A DNA stretch of 59,266 bases, from NCBI GenBank assembly GCA_947495915.1, contig CANMAW010000006.1:234882-294147 (forward strand), read 5' to 3'. The number at the start of each line of letters is the position of its first letter. Positions within the stretch are counted from its first letter, which is position 1. Below the pieces are notes generated by a model. It worked only from the letters and a program-made list of their open reading frames with translations. It ran no database searches and was not told the origin of the DNA. Of this stretch, positions 9,057 to 17,404 are shown piece by piece. A program made the position numbers and the translations under genes. The stretch comes from Maribacter algarum (ex Lu et al. 2025) (nom. illeg.) (GTDB taxonomy: Bacteria; Bacteroidota; Bacteroidia; Flavobacteriales; Flavobacteriaceae).

Positions 9057-10163
9057 ATGAGTTTAGAAAAAATATTTTTGCAAAATAAAGAACTGTCAGT
9101 TCAAGGTCGTTATATCACTAATAAAGAGATCATTGAATTTTTAGAAAACAGTTCAACTAAAATTACATCAGAAGTAATTGGATATTCAGTTGAAGATAGG
9201 CCTATACATTGCGTTTCAATAGGGGAGGGAAAGACCAAATTGTTTTTATGGTCTCAAATGCATGGTAATGAATCAACAACGACCAAAGCTTTGTTAGATT
9301 TTATCAATTATTTAATGAGTGTTAATAAAGGCGCGCATAAAATATTAGAACAATGCAGTTTAAAAATGATTCCAATTCTAAATCCTGATGGAGCTTTAGC
9401 GTATACCCGTGTTAACGCCAACAAGATAGATTTAAATCGTGATGCACAAAGTCGTACGCAACCTGAAAGTAAAATTCTAAGAAAGATCTATGATGAATTT
9501 CAACCAGATTATTGTTTTAATCTTCATGATCAACGAACCATTTTCAATGTAGGTAACACATCAAAACCTGCAACCGTTTCTTTTTTAGCTCCTTCACATG
9601 ATGAAGAGCGTAGTATATCAGAAGCACGTTCTACAAGTATGAAGTTGATTGTTGCTATGAATGAGATGCTACAAAAGAAAATACCTGGTCAAGTCGGTCG
9701 TTATGATGATGGCTTTAATGCAAACTGTATTGGCGATACCTTTCAAATGCTAGATACGCCAACCATACTTTTCGAATCTGGCCACTTTCCAAAAGACTAC
9801 GACCGTGAAGAGACTAGAAAATACATTTTTTATGCTATTCTTACAGCGGTAAATTGTATTTCAACAGTAAAATTGAATGATTTTTCTCAGTCAGCGTATT
9901 TTGATATTCCAGAAAACGGTAAGCAATTCCTTGATGTTTTAATTTATAATGCTCGTAATATCAATCCAAAACTTAAAGATGTTACCGGAATTCTCTATAA
10001 GGAAGTTTTACGAGATGGAAAAATCATGTTCGAACCGATCATCGATAACTTTCAAAATTTAAACGAAATTTTTGGCCATGCTGTTTACGATGCATCAAAA
10101 AATGCCGATTTAGAAGCGCTTAAAAATTCTAATATATGGAAGGTTTTAATCGCTGATGATTAG
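9057..10163 (+). CDS. M14-family zinc carboxypeptidase-like protein
   Basis: This 368-residue protein is a cytoplasmic-looking metallocarboxypeptidase of family M14. Zinc ligands are His69 and Glu72 (HGNE), with His157 in CFNLHDQR as the third; Glu240 in TILFESGHFP is a good candidate for the catalytic Glu. The substrate-binding block NPDGALAYTRVNANKIDLNR (109-128) is also intact. A C-terminal extension after residue 270 carries no motif I recognise. No signal peptide is seen. The frame extends eight codons upstream to a TTG at 9033, but the ATG at 9057 gives a normal start. The substrate may be a peptide, or a modified amino acid as in the AstE-like branch; this cannot be settled here. Confidence 0.88.
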   Translation: MSLEKIFLQNKELSVQGRYITNKEIIEFLENSSTKITSEVIGYSVEDRPIHCVSIGEGKTKLFLWSQMHGNESTTTKALLDFINYLMSVNKGAHKILEQCSLKMIPILNPDGALAYTRVNANKIDLNRDAQSRTQPESKILRKIYDEFQPDYCFNLHDQRTIFNVGNTSKPATVSFLAPSHDEERSISEARSTSMKLIVAMNEMLQKKIPGQVGRYDDGFNANCIGDTFQMLDTPTILFESGHFPKDYDREETRKYIFYAILTAVNCISTVKLNDFSQSAYFDIPENGKQFLDVLIYNARNINPKLKDVTGILYKEVLRDGKIMFEPIIDNFQNLNEIFGHAVYDASKNADLEALKNSNIWKVLIADD

Positions 10164-10217
10164 AAATTTCTTGCTGATTTTACTAGATCCTTACGTTTTT
10201 GTTAAAAAAAAGAAAGA

Positions 10218-10252
10218 TTTGATGCATATTATTTCTTAAATAATTATTTTTG
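10218..10252 (+). promoter_or_regulatory. Predicted promoter of the Lrp/AsnC regulator gene
   Basis: A full -7 match TAnnTTTG lies at 10245-10252 (TATTTTTG), ending 19 bases before the ATG. A TTTG at 10218-10221 fits the -33 element with a slightly long spacer of 23 bases. Confidence 0.5.
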
Positions 10253-10271
10253 CAACTAAATAAAATTTTTC

Positions 10272-10751
10272 ATGGCAAAAGTAAAATTAGACGAAATTGA
10301 CCACCAGATTCTAGACATGTTGATTGACAACACTAGAACACCTTTTACAGATATAGCTAAAAAACTTCTGATTTCTGCAGGTACTGTTCATGTACGTGTA
10401 AAGAAAATGGAGGAGTCAGGTATCATTAAAGGTTCTTCACTAACTCTTGATTATGTAAAGTTAGGATATGCCTTTATAGCATACGTTGGTATCTTTTTAG
10501 AAAAAACACACCAAACGAAATTCGTAATCGAGCGTTTAGAGCAAATACCAAATGTAACAATTGCTCACATTACGACAGGTAAATTCAATATTTTCTGTAA
10601 AATTCGTGCTAAAGATACGACGCATGCTAAGAATATCATTTTTAAAATTGATGATATTGACGGCATCAGTAGAACAGAAACAATGATTTCACTGGAAGAA
10701 AGCTTCAATGATAAAAAGCGTTTGATGCATATGATTTTCAATGAGCTTTAA
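10272..10751 (+). CDS. Lrp/AsnC-family transcriptional regulator
   Basis: This 159-residue protein has the two-domain Lrp layout. An N-terminal winged helix-turn-helix occupies residues 5-60 (LDMLIDNTRTPFTDIAKKL, then the recognition helix in ISAGTVHVRVKKMEESG). A RAM ligand-binding and oligomerisation domain spans about 70-145 (YAFIAYVGIFLEKTHQ and ISRTETMISLEES). These regulators sense amino acids and usually control their transport or catabolism. It sits between the M14 peptidase and a DinB protein, with its own predicted promoter and terminator. Which effector it binds is unknown. Confidence 0.92.
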   Translation: MAKVKLDEIDHQILDMLIDNTRTPFTDIAKKLLISAGTVHVRVKKMEESGIIKGSSLTLDYVKLGYAFIAYVGIFLEKTHQTKFVIERLEQIPNVTIAHITTGKFNIFCKIRAKDTTHAKNIIFKIDDIDGISRTETMISLEESFNDKKRLMHMIFNEL

Positions 10752-10777
10752 ATATTAAGATCGTAATTCGTAATTTT

Positions 10778-10810
10778 AAATCCTTAATGTAATTCATTAA
10801 GGATTTTTTA
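10778..10810 (+). terminator. Intrinsic terminator after the Lrp gene
   Basis: Perfect 12-bp inverted repeat: AAATCCTTAATG at 10778-10789 and CATTAAGGATTT at 10795-10806, with a 5-base loop and a T-run that continues to 10809. It ends 14 bases before the DinB start codon. Confidence 0.75.
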
Positions 10811-10823
10811 ATATCATACCCTA

Positions 10824-11339
10824 ATGAAAACAACAGAAATTAAGTCTGGTGATTATAATCCGTATTTTAAAACTTATGTCGATCTGGTTGGTGATGTAGA
10901 TTTGATACCTCAATTAGAAAAGCAATTGGAAAATTTTCCGAAGTTCATAAAAAGTATTCCAGAAGAAAAATTGAGATATTCCTATGCCGAAGGTAAATGG
11001 ACAGTATTGGAAGCCTTACAACATGTTATCGATACTGAACGAATTTTTCAATATCGAGCATTACGTTTTTCAAGAGGAGATGAGACTCCTCTGATGGGTT
11101 TTGATCAAGATGTATTTATACCTTATTCAAGAGCAAATGAAAAATCTATTACAGAAATTGTAAATGAATATATAACTGTAAGAAATTCAACCTTAAGTTT
11201 ATTTCGTTCTTTTGATTCAAATGCTTTAAAAAGAAAAGGTATAGCTAGTGAATCACCTATGAGCGTTGGAGCTATAGGTTTTATTCTTAGTGGACATCAG
11301 CGGCATCATCGCGACGTGATTCGAGACCGCTATCTTTAA
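10824..11339 (+). CDS. DinB-family (YfiT-like) putative metal-dependent protein
   Basis: This 171-residue protein belongs to the DinB/YfiT four-helix bundle superfamily. The helix with the first metal-ligand His is TVLEALQHVIDTERIFQYRA (residues 61-80), and the C-terminal pair of ligands lies in SGHQRHHRDVIRDRYL. The superfamily includes damage-induced proteins and thiol-dependent S-transferases such as those using bacillithiol or mycothiol; the substrate of this member is unknown. It follows the Lrp gene after an intrinsic terminator and ends 4 bases before a convergent gene. Confidence 0.85.
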   Translation: MKTTEIKSGDYNPYFKTYVDLVGDVDLIPQLEKQLENFPKFIKSIPEEKLRYSYAEGKWTVLEALQHVIDTERIFQYRALRFSRGDETPLMGFDQDVFIPYSRANEKSITEIVNEYITVRNSTLSLFRSFDSNALKRKGIASESPMSVGAIGFILSGHQRHHRDVIRDRYL

Positions 11340-11343
11340 GGTA

Positions 11344-11676
11344 CTAGTCTGGGTACTCTTCATCTGATTCTTGATCAGTTTCGAGTTCTGCCTCTATTTC
11401 TTGTGCATCAACCTCTTCAAGAATTGGTTCAGATGAGCCCTCTAATTCCTTTTCCATGGTTTCTTCGAAATTAGATATGAAGTTGGCTAAACTTTTACTA
11501 ATTTTTATGAGATAAAGTGTTTCTGGTGTTTGAACTTCAACAGCTTCAATGATATCACCATGTGCGTTTCTAAATGAAATGATATCATCATCACCATAAC
11601 CGTCAGGGTAGGTTTCAATTAAAAGCGCAGCAAGTTCATGGTCAAGTTTTTTGTAATCAACAAGTTTTCGTAACAT
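11344..11676 (-). CDS. Small acidic conserved protein, unknown function
   Basis: This 110-residue cytoplasmic protein has an ordered N-terminal half (KKLDHELAALLIETYPDGYG, then ISFRNAHGDIIEAVEV) and a very acidic C-terminal tail from residue 70 rich in Glu and Asp. It resembles a family found throughout Flavobacteriaceae whose members are sometimes labelled DNA primase in databases; there is no primase zinc finger, TOPRIM or catalytic motif here, so I do not use that name. It lies between convergent DinB and the upstream aroB gene (104-base gap). Function unknown; the tail suggests a nucleic-acid-mimicking or disordered linker role only as speculation. Confidence 0.7.
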   Translation of the reverse strand: MLRKLVDYKKLDHELAALLIETYPDGYGDDDIISFRNAHGDIIEAVEVQTPETLYLIKISKSLANFISNFEETMEKELEGSSEPILEEVDAQEIEAELETDQESDEEYPD

Positions 11677-11780
11677 AATTGTAGGTGTGGTTTGGGTTAC
11701 TAATTCAAACCTAAACTATGCTTTTTTTTAAAGTGAAAATTTATTGTGTTGTAAAACGCTACATTTAGTATATGAAGTCT

Positions 11781-12842
11781 TTAATCTTTGTAGTAAGAAA
11801 ATGCATCCTCATATAATTCAAGTGGAATTTGAATATCAATCAACGGATTTCCTATATTTTGAAGTAAAACAAAATTAATTTTACCATGAGAATTTTTCTT
11901 ATCAAATTTCAAGAGTTTTAAAATCTCATTAATATCTTCTTTAGTAAATGCTACTTTCGGATATCGGGCTAAAAAAGTGGTTTTAATATCTTCGAGTTCT
12001 TTTTTAGGCATTCCTTTTAATCGGTGAGAAAGATAGGCTTCAAGAACCATTCCAACGGCTATCGCCTCTCCATGCAAAAGAGTTTCATGATCTTCACTTT
12101 CTAAAAAATACGACTCTACTGCATGACCTAAGGTATGGCCATAATTCAATATCTTACGGAGGTTTTGCTCCGTTGGATCTTCCAAAACCACCTTGTTTTT
12201 TATCACAACCGAATCATAAATTAAATCATCGATCTCTTCGTACTCTTCAATTTGTTTTAAGATATTCCAATAGTTTGCACTTTGAATAAGTCCGTGTTTC
12301 AGCATTTCGGCAAATCCGCTTCTTAATTGACGCTGATTTAACGTTTTTAGAAAATTAGGAATTACTAAAACCATTTCAGGTTGATTAATAACACCGATTT
12401 GATTTTTTAAAGGCCCAAGGTCTACTCCGGTTTTTCCTCCTACTGAAGCATCAACCATTGCTAATAGGGTAGTAGGTATATTTATAAAAGCGATACCTCT
12501 TTTAAAAGTAGAAGCGACAAAACCACCTAAATCAGTAACCACACCACCACCTAAGTTTATTAATAAGCTTTTTCTATCAGCGTCTTTTTCTGACAGGCTT
12601 TCCCAAACAGCAGTACAAGTTGCAATGTTTTTATGAATTTCTCCGGAAGCAATTTCAATGACCTCAAAGTTTATATTACCAGTCATTTGATTTAAAAACA
12701 GTGGAAGGCAATCTGCCTTTGTATTCTCATCAACCAAAATAAAAACCTTCGAATATTTTTTTGCGCCTAAGTGTTCATTAATTCTTTGGTAAGCGATTTC
12801 TTTAAAATGAACGGCGTAAGTAGCGGTGATGATAGAATCCAT
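11781..12842 (-). CDS. aroB: 3-dehydroquinate synthase
   Basis: This 353-residue enzyme converts DAHP to 3-dehydroquinate, the second step of the shikimate pathway, using NAD and a divalent metal. The NAD-binding block GGGVVTDLGGFVASTFKRGI (about 98-117) is intact, followed by TTLLAMVDASVGGKTGVD. Metal ligands fall in GFAEMLKHGL, YGHTLGHAVES (His of NYGHTLGHA) and LHGEAIAVGM. Length is normal for the family. The gene is alone between a small acidic protein gene and a divergent proline dehydrogenase gene. Confidence 0.97.
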   Translation of the reverse strand: MDSIITATYAVHFKEIAYQRINEHLGAKKYSKVFILVDENTKADCLPLFLNQMTGNINFEVIEIASGEIHKNIATCTAVWESLSEKDADRKSLLINLGGGVVTDLGGFVASTFKRGIAFINIPTTLLAMVDASVGGKTGVDLGPLKNQIGVINQPEMVLVIPNFLKTLNQRQLRSGFAEMLKHGLIQSANYWNILKQIEEYEEIDDLIYDSVVIKNKVVLEDPTEQNLRKILNYGHTLGHAVESYFLESEDHETLLHGEAIAVGMVLEAYLSHRLKGMPKKELEDIKTTFLARYPKVAFTKEDINEILKLLKFDKKNSHGKINFVLLQNIGNPLIDIQIPLELYEDAFSYYKD

Positions 12843-12932
12843 AAATCTATATTTCTCTTTTTTTAAGGGTTTGTCGGAAAATATGACGCAAAATAACCTA
12901 AAAATTTATCCGAAGAATAGAATTGGTGTTTT

Positions 12933-12940
12933 TATCTTTG
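12933..12940 (+). promoter_or_regulatory. Predicted -7 element for proline dehydrogenase
   Basis: TATCTTTG matches the Bacteroidota TAnnTTTG element and ends 22 bases before the ATG. No convincing -33 element stands at the expected distance, so this is weaker than the other calls. Confidence 0.35.
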
Positions 12941-12962
12941 ACTGAAATAAGATTAGTTATAA

Positions 12963-14129
12963 ATGGACCCAATTTTTGAGAATACTGCAACGGCTTTCGC
13001 CCTTAAAACGGATTCTGAACTAGAACGTGCTTACTTTTTGTTTAAAATGATTGCGAACGAACCTTTGGTACGTATTGGTACCGCCATGACTAATTTTGCT
13101 ATTAAAGCTCACCTTCCGGTGGAGGGCTTAATTCGAGCTACTGTATTTGATCATTTCTGTGGAGGTGTAAGTGAAGAAGATTGTTTGCCAGTTGTTGATA
13201 AAATGTATGCTAAAGGAGTTTGTAGCGTTTTAGATTATTCGGTGGAAGGACAAGAAGGTGATGATCCATTTGATAGTGCTTTGGCAACCATTTTAAAAAT
13301 TCTTGATTTTGTTAAGGAAAAAGATTCTATTCCCTTTGCAGTTTTTAAGCCCACAGGATTTGGCCGCTTCGCTTTATATGAAAAAGTTGGAAAAGGAACA
13401 CCTTTAACACCAAGTGAAGAAGCAGAATGGCTGCGGGTAATTAATAGGTTTGATAAAGTATGCCAGAAAGCCTATGATTTAGATGTTAGTTTATTAATTG
13501 ACGGAGAAGAAAGCTGGATGCAAGATGCGGCAGATCAAGTTGTTGAAGATCTAATGCGTAAGTATAATAAGAAAAGAGCTATCGTTTTCAATACCTTGCA
13601 AATGTACCGTTGGGATCGTATGGATTACCTGAAAGAACTACATGAAAAGGCAAAAAAAGAGGGTTTTCGTATTGGTATGAAAGTCGTAAGGGGCGCTTAT
13701 ATGGAAAGAGAAAATGAACGCGCTCAAGAAAAAGGGTATAAAAGTCCTATCTGTGAAAATAAGAAAGCTACTGACGCAAATTTTGATGCAGCCATTAGTT
13801 ATATGGTTGAACATGTTGATACTATTTCTTTATTTGCTGGAACACATAATGAAGAAAGTTCATATCATTTAATGCGTTTAATGAGCAACGCAAACATTGC
13901 CAATGACGATAGTAGAATTTGGTTCGGCCAATTGTTTGGAATGAGTGACCATATCTCTTTCAATTTATCAGATAAAAAATATAACGTCGCTAAGTATTTA
14001 CCTTTCGGACCGGTACGTGATGTGATGCCATACTTAATACGAAGAGCAGAAGAAAACACTTCTGTTTCTGGCCAAACTACACGAGAATTATCGTTATTGA
14101 AAAAAGAGAAAAAAAGGCGAAAAATTTAG
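12963..14129 (+). CDS. Proline dehydrogenase (stand-alone)
   Basis: This 388-residue FAD enzyme oxidises L-proline to pyrroline-5-carboxylate and feeds electrons to the quinone pool. It is a single-domain PRODH barrel without the P5C dehydrogenase half of PutA. Family motifs in order are LIDGEESWMQDAADQVVEDL near residue 180, NTLQMYRWDRMDYLKEL near 215, KVVRGAYMERENERA near 240, FAGTHNEESS near 290, and PYLIRRAEENTSVSGQ near the C-terminus, where the two Arg bind the proline carboxylate. The C-terminus ends in a basic run. P5C dehydrogenase is not in the window. Neighbouring alanine dehydrogenase suggests amino-acid catabolism in this area, but the genes are convergent. Confidence 0.94.
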   Translation: MDPIFENTATAFALKTDSELERAYFLFKMIANEPLVRIGTAMTNFAIKAHLPVEGLIRATVFDHFCGGVSEEDCLPVVDKMYAKGVCSVLDYSVEGQEGDDPFDSALATILKILDFVKEKDSIPFAVFKPTGFGRFALYEKVGKGTPLTPSEEAEWLRVINRFDKVCQKAYDLDVSLLIDGEESWMQDAADQVVEDLMRKYNKKRAIVFNTLQMYRWDRMDYLKELHEKAKKEGFRIGMKVVRGAYMERENERAQEKGYKSPICENKKATDANFDAAISYMVEHVDTISLFAGTHNEESSYHLMRLMSNANIANDDSRIWFGQLFGMSDHISFNLSDKKYNVAKYLPFGPVRDVMPYLIRRAEENTSVSGQTTRELSLLKKEKKRRKI

Positions 14130-14130
14130 A

Positions 14131-14505
14131 CTATTGCCAGCGAAGTACGGTTACTTTTTCTGGGCAATTTTTTACTTCCATGAGAATATACTTAGTATCA
14201 ATTTCACCATTAATAACATAAGTTTTACAAGGTTTTGATTTGGTATCACTTTCACCAAAATCAATATTTCCTTGTGTTAATAATTTGGTAATTGATAGTG
14301 TATCTAATTCGTTGTTTGCCATCAATTTTGAAACAGCATCGGTGTAATGAATCGGTTTAGATCGTAAATCTTTAAGTACCCTACAATTGGGTAAATAGCA
14401 GAAAGAAACTCCTGTTTGATCTGATTTTTTTTTCAGAAAAAAGGTTAAGAATACAATTCCGATGGAAAGTCCCACCATAAAATAACCTAAACGTTTTATA
14501 AACAT
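14131..14505 (-). CDS. Small membrane-anchored protein, DUF4258-like
   Basis: This 124-residue protein has one N-terminal membrane helix (residues 7-25, YFMVGLSIGIVFLTFFL) and a small exported domain. The pattern CYLPNCRVLKDLRSKPIHYT followed by a helix and KTYVINGEIDTKYILMEVKNC resembles DUF4258-type or RelE-like small folds reported next to alanine dehydrogenase in flavobacteria; I hold this only loosely. It lies 9 bases after the alanine dehydrogenase gene and converges with proline dehydrogenase with 1 base between stops. Function unknown. Confidence 0.65.
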   Translation of the reverse strand: MFIKRLGYFMVGLSIGIVFLTFFLKKKSDQTGVSFCYLPNCRVLKDLRSKPIHYTDAVSKLMANNELDTLSITKLLTQGNIDFGESDTKSKPCKTYVINGEIDTKYILMEVKNCPEKVTVLRWQ

Positions 14506-14514
14506 AAAAAGGAA

Positions 14515-15714
14515 TTAAAAAATAAGAAAGTTGATATCACTATATTGTAAATCGAACCATTCGCCTACAGATTTACTGGTTAAAATGCCGTGATACATAT
14601 ATAGCCCATTTCGAAGACCTTTGTCAAACCGAAGTGAATTTTCTAGTCCGCCATCTTCACCTAATTTCAATAGGTAAGGCGTAAAGATATTACTTATAGA
14701 AATAGAAGCAGTTTTTGGATACCGCGAAGGTATGTTTGGTACGGCATAGTGAATAACACCATGCTTTTCTACAGTTGGTTTTTCGTGTGATGTAACTTGG
14801 CTAGTTTCAAAACAGCCTCCCATATCAATGCTCACATCAATTATAACCGCACCTTTTTTCATGTTTTTGACCATATCACTTGACACAACCACTGGTGAAC
14901 GGTCTTTTCCTCGAGTTGCCCCAATAGCCACATCACAACGTCTTAAGGCTTTTTTTAGATTTTTAGGTTGAATAGTCGATGTATAAATCGTTTTCTGAAG
15001 GTTGGTTTGAATGTTTCTAAGTTTGGTAATAGAATTATCAAAAAGCCGAATATTAGCCCCAAGCCCAATGGCAGATCTTGCGGCAAATTCACCAACTGTA
15101 CCAGCCCCAAGAATAACCACTTCTATAGGAGGAACACCACTAATATTGCCAAACATGAGCCCATTACCATCATTGGTTGCTGCTAAAATTTCGGAGGCAA
15201 TTAGAACGGAAGAAATTCCGGCAATTTCACTTAATGAACGTACAACAGGAAACTTACCATCTTCATCACGAATATATTCAAATGCAACCGCAGTAATTCG
15301 TTTTTTAGCAAGTGCCTCAAAGTATTTTTTTGTTTGTGTTTTTATCTGTAATGCAGATATAATAATACTCTGCGGGTTCATCATTTCTATTTCAGAAAAT
15401 GTAGGCGGTTCTACTTTCAAAATTAAAGGACAAGAAAAAACCTTTTTAGTATCATTAGTTACTTCAGCGCCTGCCTCGGTATATTCTAAATCGCTATAAA
15501 ACGCACTTTCACCTGCACCTGCTTCAATCATTACACGATGACCATTTGCTGTAATTGCTGTTACCGCATCAGGTGTTAAACATATACGCTTTTCTTGATA
15601 TTGATTTTCATTAGGTATTCCAATAAAAAGTTCCCCTTTTTGTCTTAAGACTTCAAGAGTTTCTTCTTGTGGTAGCAATTGCTGTTTGCTAAAAGGCGAG
15701 GAAGGTTGGTCCAT
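14515..15714 (-). CDS. ald: Alanine dehydrogenase
   Basis: This 399-residue NAD-dependent enzyme interconverts L-alanine and pyruvate plus ammonia. The N-terminal catalytic domain (FIGIPNENQYQEKRICLTPD near residue 30) is followed by the Rossmann segment VVILGAGTVGEFAARSAIGL near residue 200 and the conserved block MKKGAVIIDVSIDMGGCFET near 285. The first Arg/Lys that bind pyruvate fall in the opening KR pair and in ILKVEPP. An open frame reaches a TTG at 15738, but the ATG at 15714 gives the usual start (MDQPSSPFSKQQLL), matching Bacteroidota homologs. The small membrane-anchored protein gene follows by 9 bases. Confidence 0.93.
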   Translation of the reverse strand: MDQPSSPFSKQQLLPQEETLEVLRQKGELFIGIPNENQYQEKRICLTPDAVTAITANGHRVMIEAGAGESAFYSDLEYTEAGAEVTNDTKKVFSCPLILKVEPPTFSEIEMMNPQSIIISALQIKTQTKKYFEALAKKRITAVAFEYIRDEDGKFPVVRSLSEIAGISSVLIASEILAATNDGNGLMFGNISGVPPIEVVILGAGTVGEFAARSAIGLGANIRLFDNSITKLRNIQTNLQKTIYTSTIQPKNLKKALRRCDVAIGATRGKDRSPVVVSSDMVKNMKKGAVIIDVSIDMGGCFETSQVTSHEKPTVEKHGVIHYAVPNIPSRYPKTASISISNIFTPYLLKLGEDGGLENSLRFDKGLRNGLYMYHGILTSKSVGEWFDLQYSDINFLIF

Positions 15715-15815
15715 AAATTCTTGTACAAGTAATGACAATATATGCCATACTCAAAATTACAATTTTTAAATGAATTTTTTCAGGTATTAGAAGTTAGCAA
15801 ATACCATTTGAAACT

Positions 15816-16475
15816 TTAAAAATTTAGGTGTAACCAATTTCTAACATTATTTTGTAATTGTCTGAAGATAAACTCAATATTACCGGTTGAAAATTTTTGA
15901 TTCAACCACTCAGAAAGAGATCGATATTCGACCTTTTGAGGTAATTCATCAAACTCTTTGACCTTTTTTGTTTGACTCTCTTTTTGTTTTAAAGCATGCA
16001 ATTCTGCTTCCATCGCTTCTAAATCAATACCATGAACATGTTTATCGTATAGTTTAACACGAATGAGATAAACAAAAGGAATCACCACCATACAAACTGG
16101 TATTAACCACCAAATATTATCAGTATCAACTATATTATCTTCAGAATAAAGCACTTCAAAAATCTGAAATGCATACATCATAACAGGAATGAGGATAATA
16201 TGATACCACCAATGCTTACATGTAAAGAACCAAATGGTTAATAAATAAAAAGGAACAAATTTGCCTAATAAAAACCAAGCGTATGTATTAAGGTCTGCAA
16301 ATCCGTTTCTATCAATTGTGAAACCAAATAAATTTATGGTTGCCTCAGGGTCTACCGATAAATATTGATGAGATTTAAAAATAAAGGGAGAAATAATAAT
16401 AAAAAAAATAGCAAACGTTTCTATCAAAAACCGTTTTTGCGCTTTTACTTTTGGGTTTGATTCACTTTTCATCAT
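15816..16475 (-). CDS. Four-helix membrane protein with cytoplasmic tail, unknown function
   Basis: This 219-residue protein has four hydrophobic segments, near residues 19-35, 63-82, 88-106 and 124-142, then a charged helical C-terminal tail from about 150. Two short blocks, ESNPKVKAQKRFLIE at the start and YDKHVHGIDLEAMEAELHAL after the last helix, look conserved-type but I do not recognise the family. It lies between a terminator of the small lipoprotein gene and alanine dehydrogenase. Function unknown. Confidence 0.6.
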   Translation of the reverse strand: MMKSESNPKVKAQKRFLIETFAIFFIIISPFIFKSHQYLSVDPEATINLFGFTIDRNGFADLNTYAWFLLGKFVPFYLLTIWFFTCKHWWYHIILIPVMMYAFQIFEVLYSEDNIVDTDNIWWLIPVCMVVIPFVYLIRVKLYDKHVHGIDLEAMEAELHALKQKESQTKKVKEFDELPQKVEYRSLSEWLNQKFSTGNIEFIFRQLQNNVRNWLHLNF

Positions 16476-16521
16476 TACAAACAGACTTGGGAACTATACG
16501 TATAGAACTATTGTAACGAAA

Positions 16522-16549
16522 AAAAGAGCAATTTATTGATTGCTCTTTT
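16522..16549 (-). terminator. Intrinsic terminator of the small lipoprotein gene
   Basis: An 11-bp perfect inverted repeat (16522-16532 with 16539-16549, stem AAAAGAGCAAT, 6-base loop) is followed on the minus strand by a run of seven T. It sits 27 bases past the stop codon of the 49-residue lipoprotein gene and before the start of the next minus-strand gene, so it separates the two units. Confidence 0.75.
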
Positions 16550-16575
16550 ATAAAAACTATTTATTGGTAGTACTA

Positions 16576-16725
16576 TTACTTCCCTTGTGAAGGAATTTTA
16601 GTTTTATCTACTCCAACTTCATATAATTCATCTTCCTCTGCTGTGTTATTTGGTTCACATGAAACAGCTAACAAGGTTACTGCGGCCATTAGGCCAAAAA
16701 TGATTCTCTTTGCTTTCATTTTCAT
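16576..16725 (-). CDS. Very small lipoprotein (49 residues)
   Basis: This short gene encodes MKMKAKRIIFGLMAAVTLLA then VSCEPNNTAEE and an acidic mature part ending KTKIPSQGK. The signal peptide ends in a good lipobox (LLAVSC, lipidated Cys23), leaving about 27 residues in the mature peptide. It has its own predicted promoter 36 bases upstream and its own terminator 27 bases downstream, which supports a real, monocistronic gene. A second ATG two codons later is possible. Similar tiny lipoproteins are common in flavobacteria; the role is unknown. Confidence 0.7.
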   Translation of the reverse strand: MKMKAKRIIFGLMAAVTLLAVSCEPNNTAEEDELYEVGVDKTKIPSQGK

Positions 16726-16760
16726 AAGTTTTTAGTTAGAAATAGGGCTCAATAATGTAA

Positions 16761-16768
16761 CAAATGTA
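16761..16768 (-). promoter_or_regulatory. Predicted -7 element of the small lipoprotein gene
   Basis: On the minus strand this reads TACATTTG, a full TAnnTTTG match, ending 35 bases before the ATG. No clear -33 TTTG is seen. The remainder of the 245-base gap upstream (to 16970) is AT-rich and contains no gene I can support. Confidence 0.4.
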
Positions 16769-16970
16769 AGTATTCAAGGGTTAAATTATTGCTAATTATT
16801 GTTAAATTATTGCATTTCAACGGATAAAACCTTCATTTTATCGTTTTTCTTGTTAGTCATCGAAAAAATCATAATAAAAATCAGCTTCCATCGTTGCTGT
16901 AAAATTGTTTATTCGACGAAAATTCTATAATCAAATAAAAAAAAAGAAGTTTCCGTACAATACAAGCAAA

Positions 16971-17372
16971 TTAAAAGGAGATTTTTCGAGTATACTCATT
17001 TAATGATTCAATATATATGCTTGTACAATTCTCGGGAACAAACGAAGGAATTTTCTCAGGCCATTCGATGAATACCCAAACATTTTGATTTAAATAATCT
17101 TCAAAACCTAAATCTAGTGCTTCGTTTTCATCATTTATACGGTAAAAATCAAAGTGAAAACCTAGTAATTCACCGCTCGTCGTATGATATTCATTCACAA
17201 TACCAAAGGTAGGGCTACTAGCAGTATCAGAACCGTCGAGTTCATTTACTAGTGCTTTTATTAGCGTAGTTTTTCCCGCACCCATTTCACCGTAGAAACA
17301 TAAAATTTTAGAATTAACCTCTGCAATCAATTCTTTTGCAACATTAGCAATGTCAGCCTCTTGATATGTCAT
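16971..17372 (-). CDS. tsaE: tRNA threonylcarbamoyladenosine biosynthesis ATPase TsaE
   Basis: This 133-residue P-loop ATPase helps TsaD and TsaB make the t6A modification at position 37 of ANN-decoding tRNAs. Walker A is GEMGAGKTT (28-36), and the family signature SPTFGIVNEYHTTSGELLGFHFDFYR is present as SPTFGIVNEYH (57-67) and FHFDFYR (75-81). WVFIEWPEKI near residue 100 is the typical C-terminal block with the Walker B-like acidic residue. The start at 17372 gives the usual short N-terminus. It is the last gene of a minus-strand unit after porX and a secreted protein gene (32-base gap). Confidence 0.94.
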   Translation of the reverse strand: MTYQEADIANVAKELIAEVNSKILCFYGEMGAGKTTLIKALVNELDGSDTASSPTFGIVNEYHTTSGELLGFHFDFYRINDENEALDLGFEDYLNQNVWVFIEWPEKIPSFVPENCTSIYIESLNEYTRKISF

Positions 17373-17404
17373 ATAAAAATTTTGATAAAAAAAGTAAAAT
17401 ATAT

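Noticed and set aside
11344-11676. Name DNA primase for the small acidic protein
   Set aside because: I recall this label on similar proteins, but the sequence has no zinc finger, TOPRIM or primase catalytic motif.
15011-15499. Open frame of 162 residues on the plus strand
   Set aside because: It lies fully inside alanine dehydrogenase on the other strand and has no family-like motif; it is a shadow of that gene.
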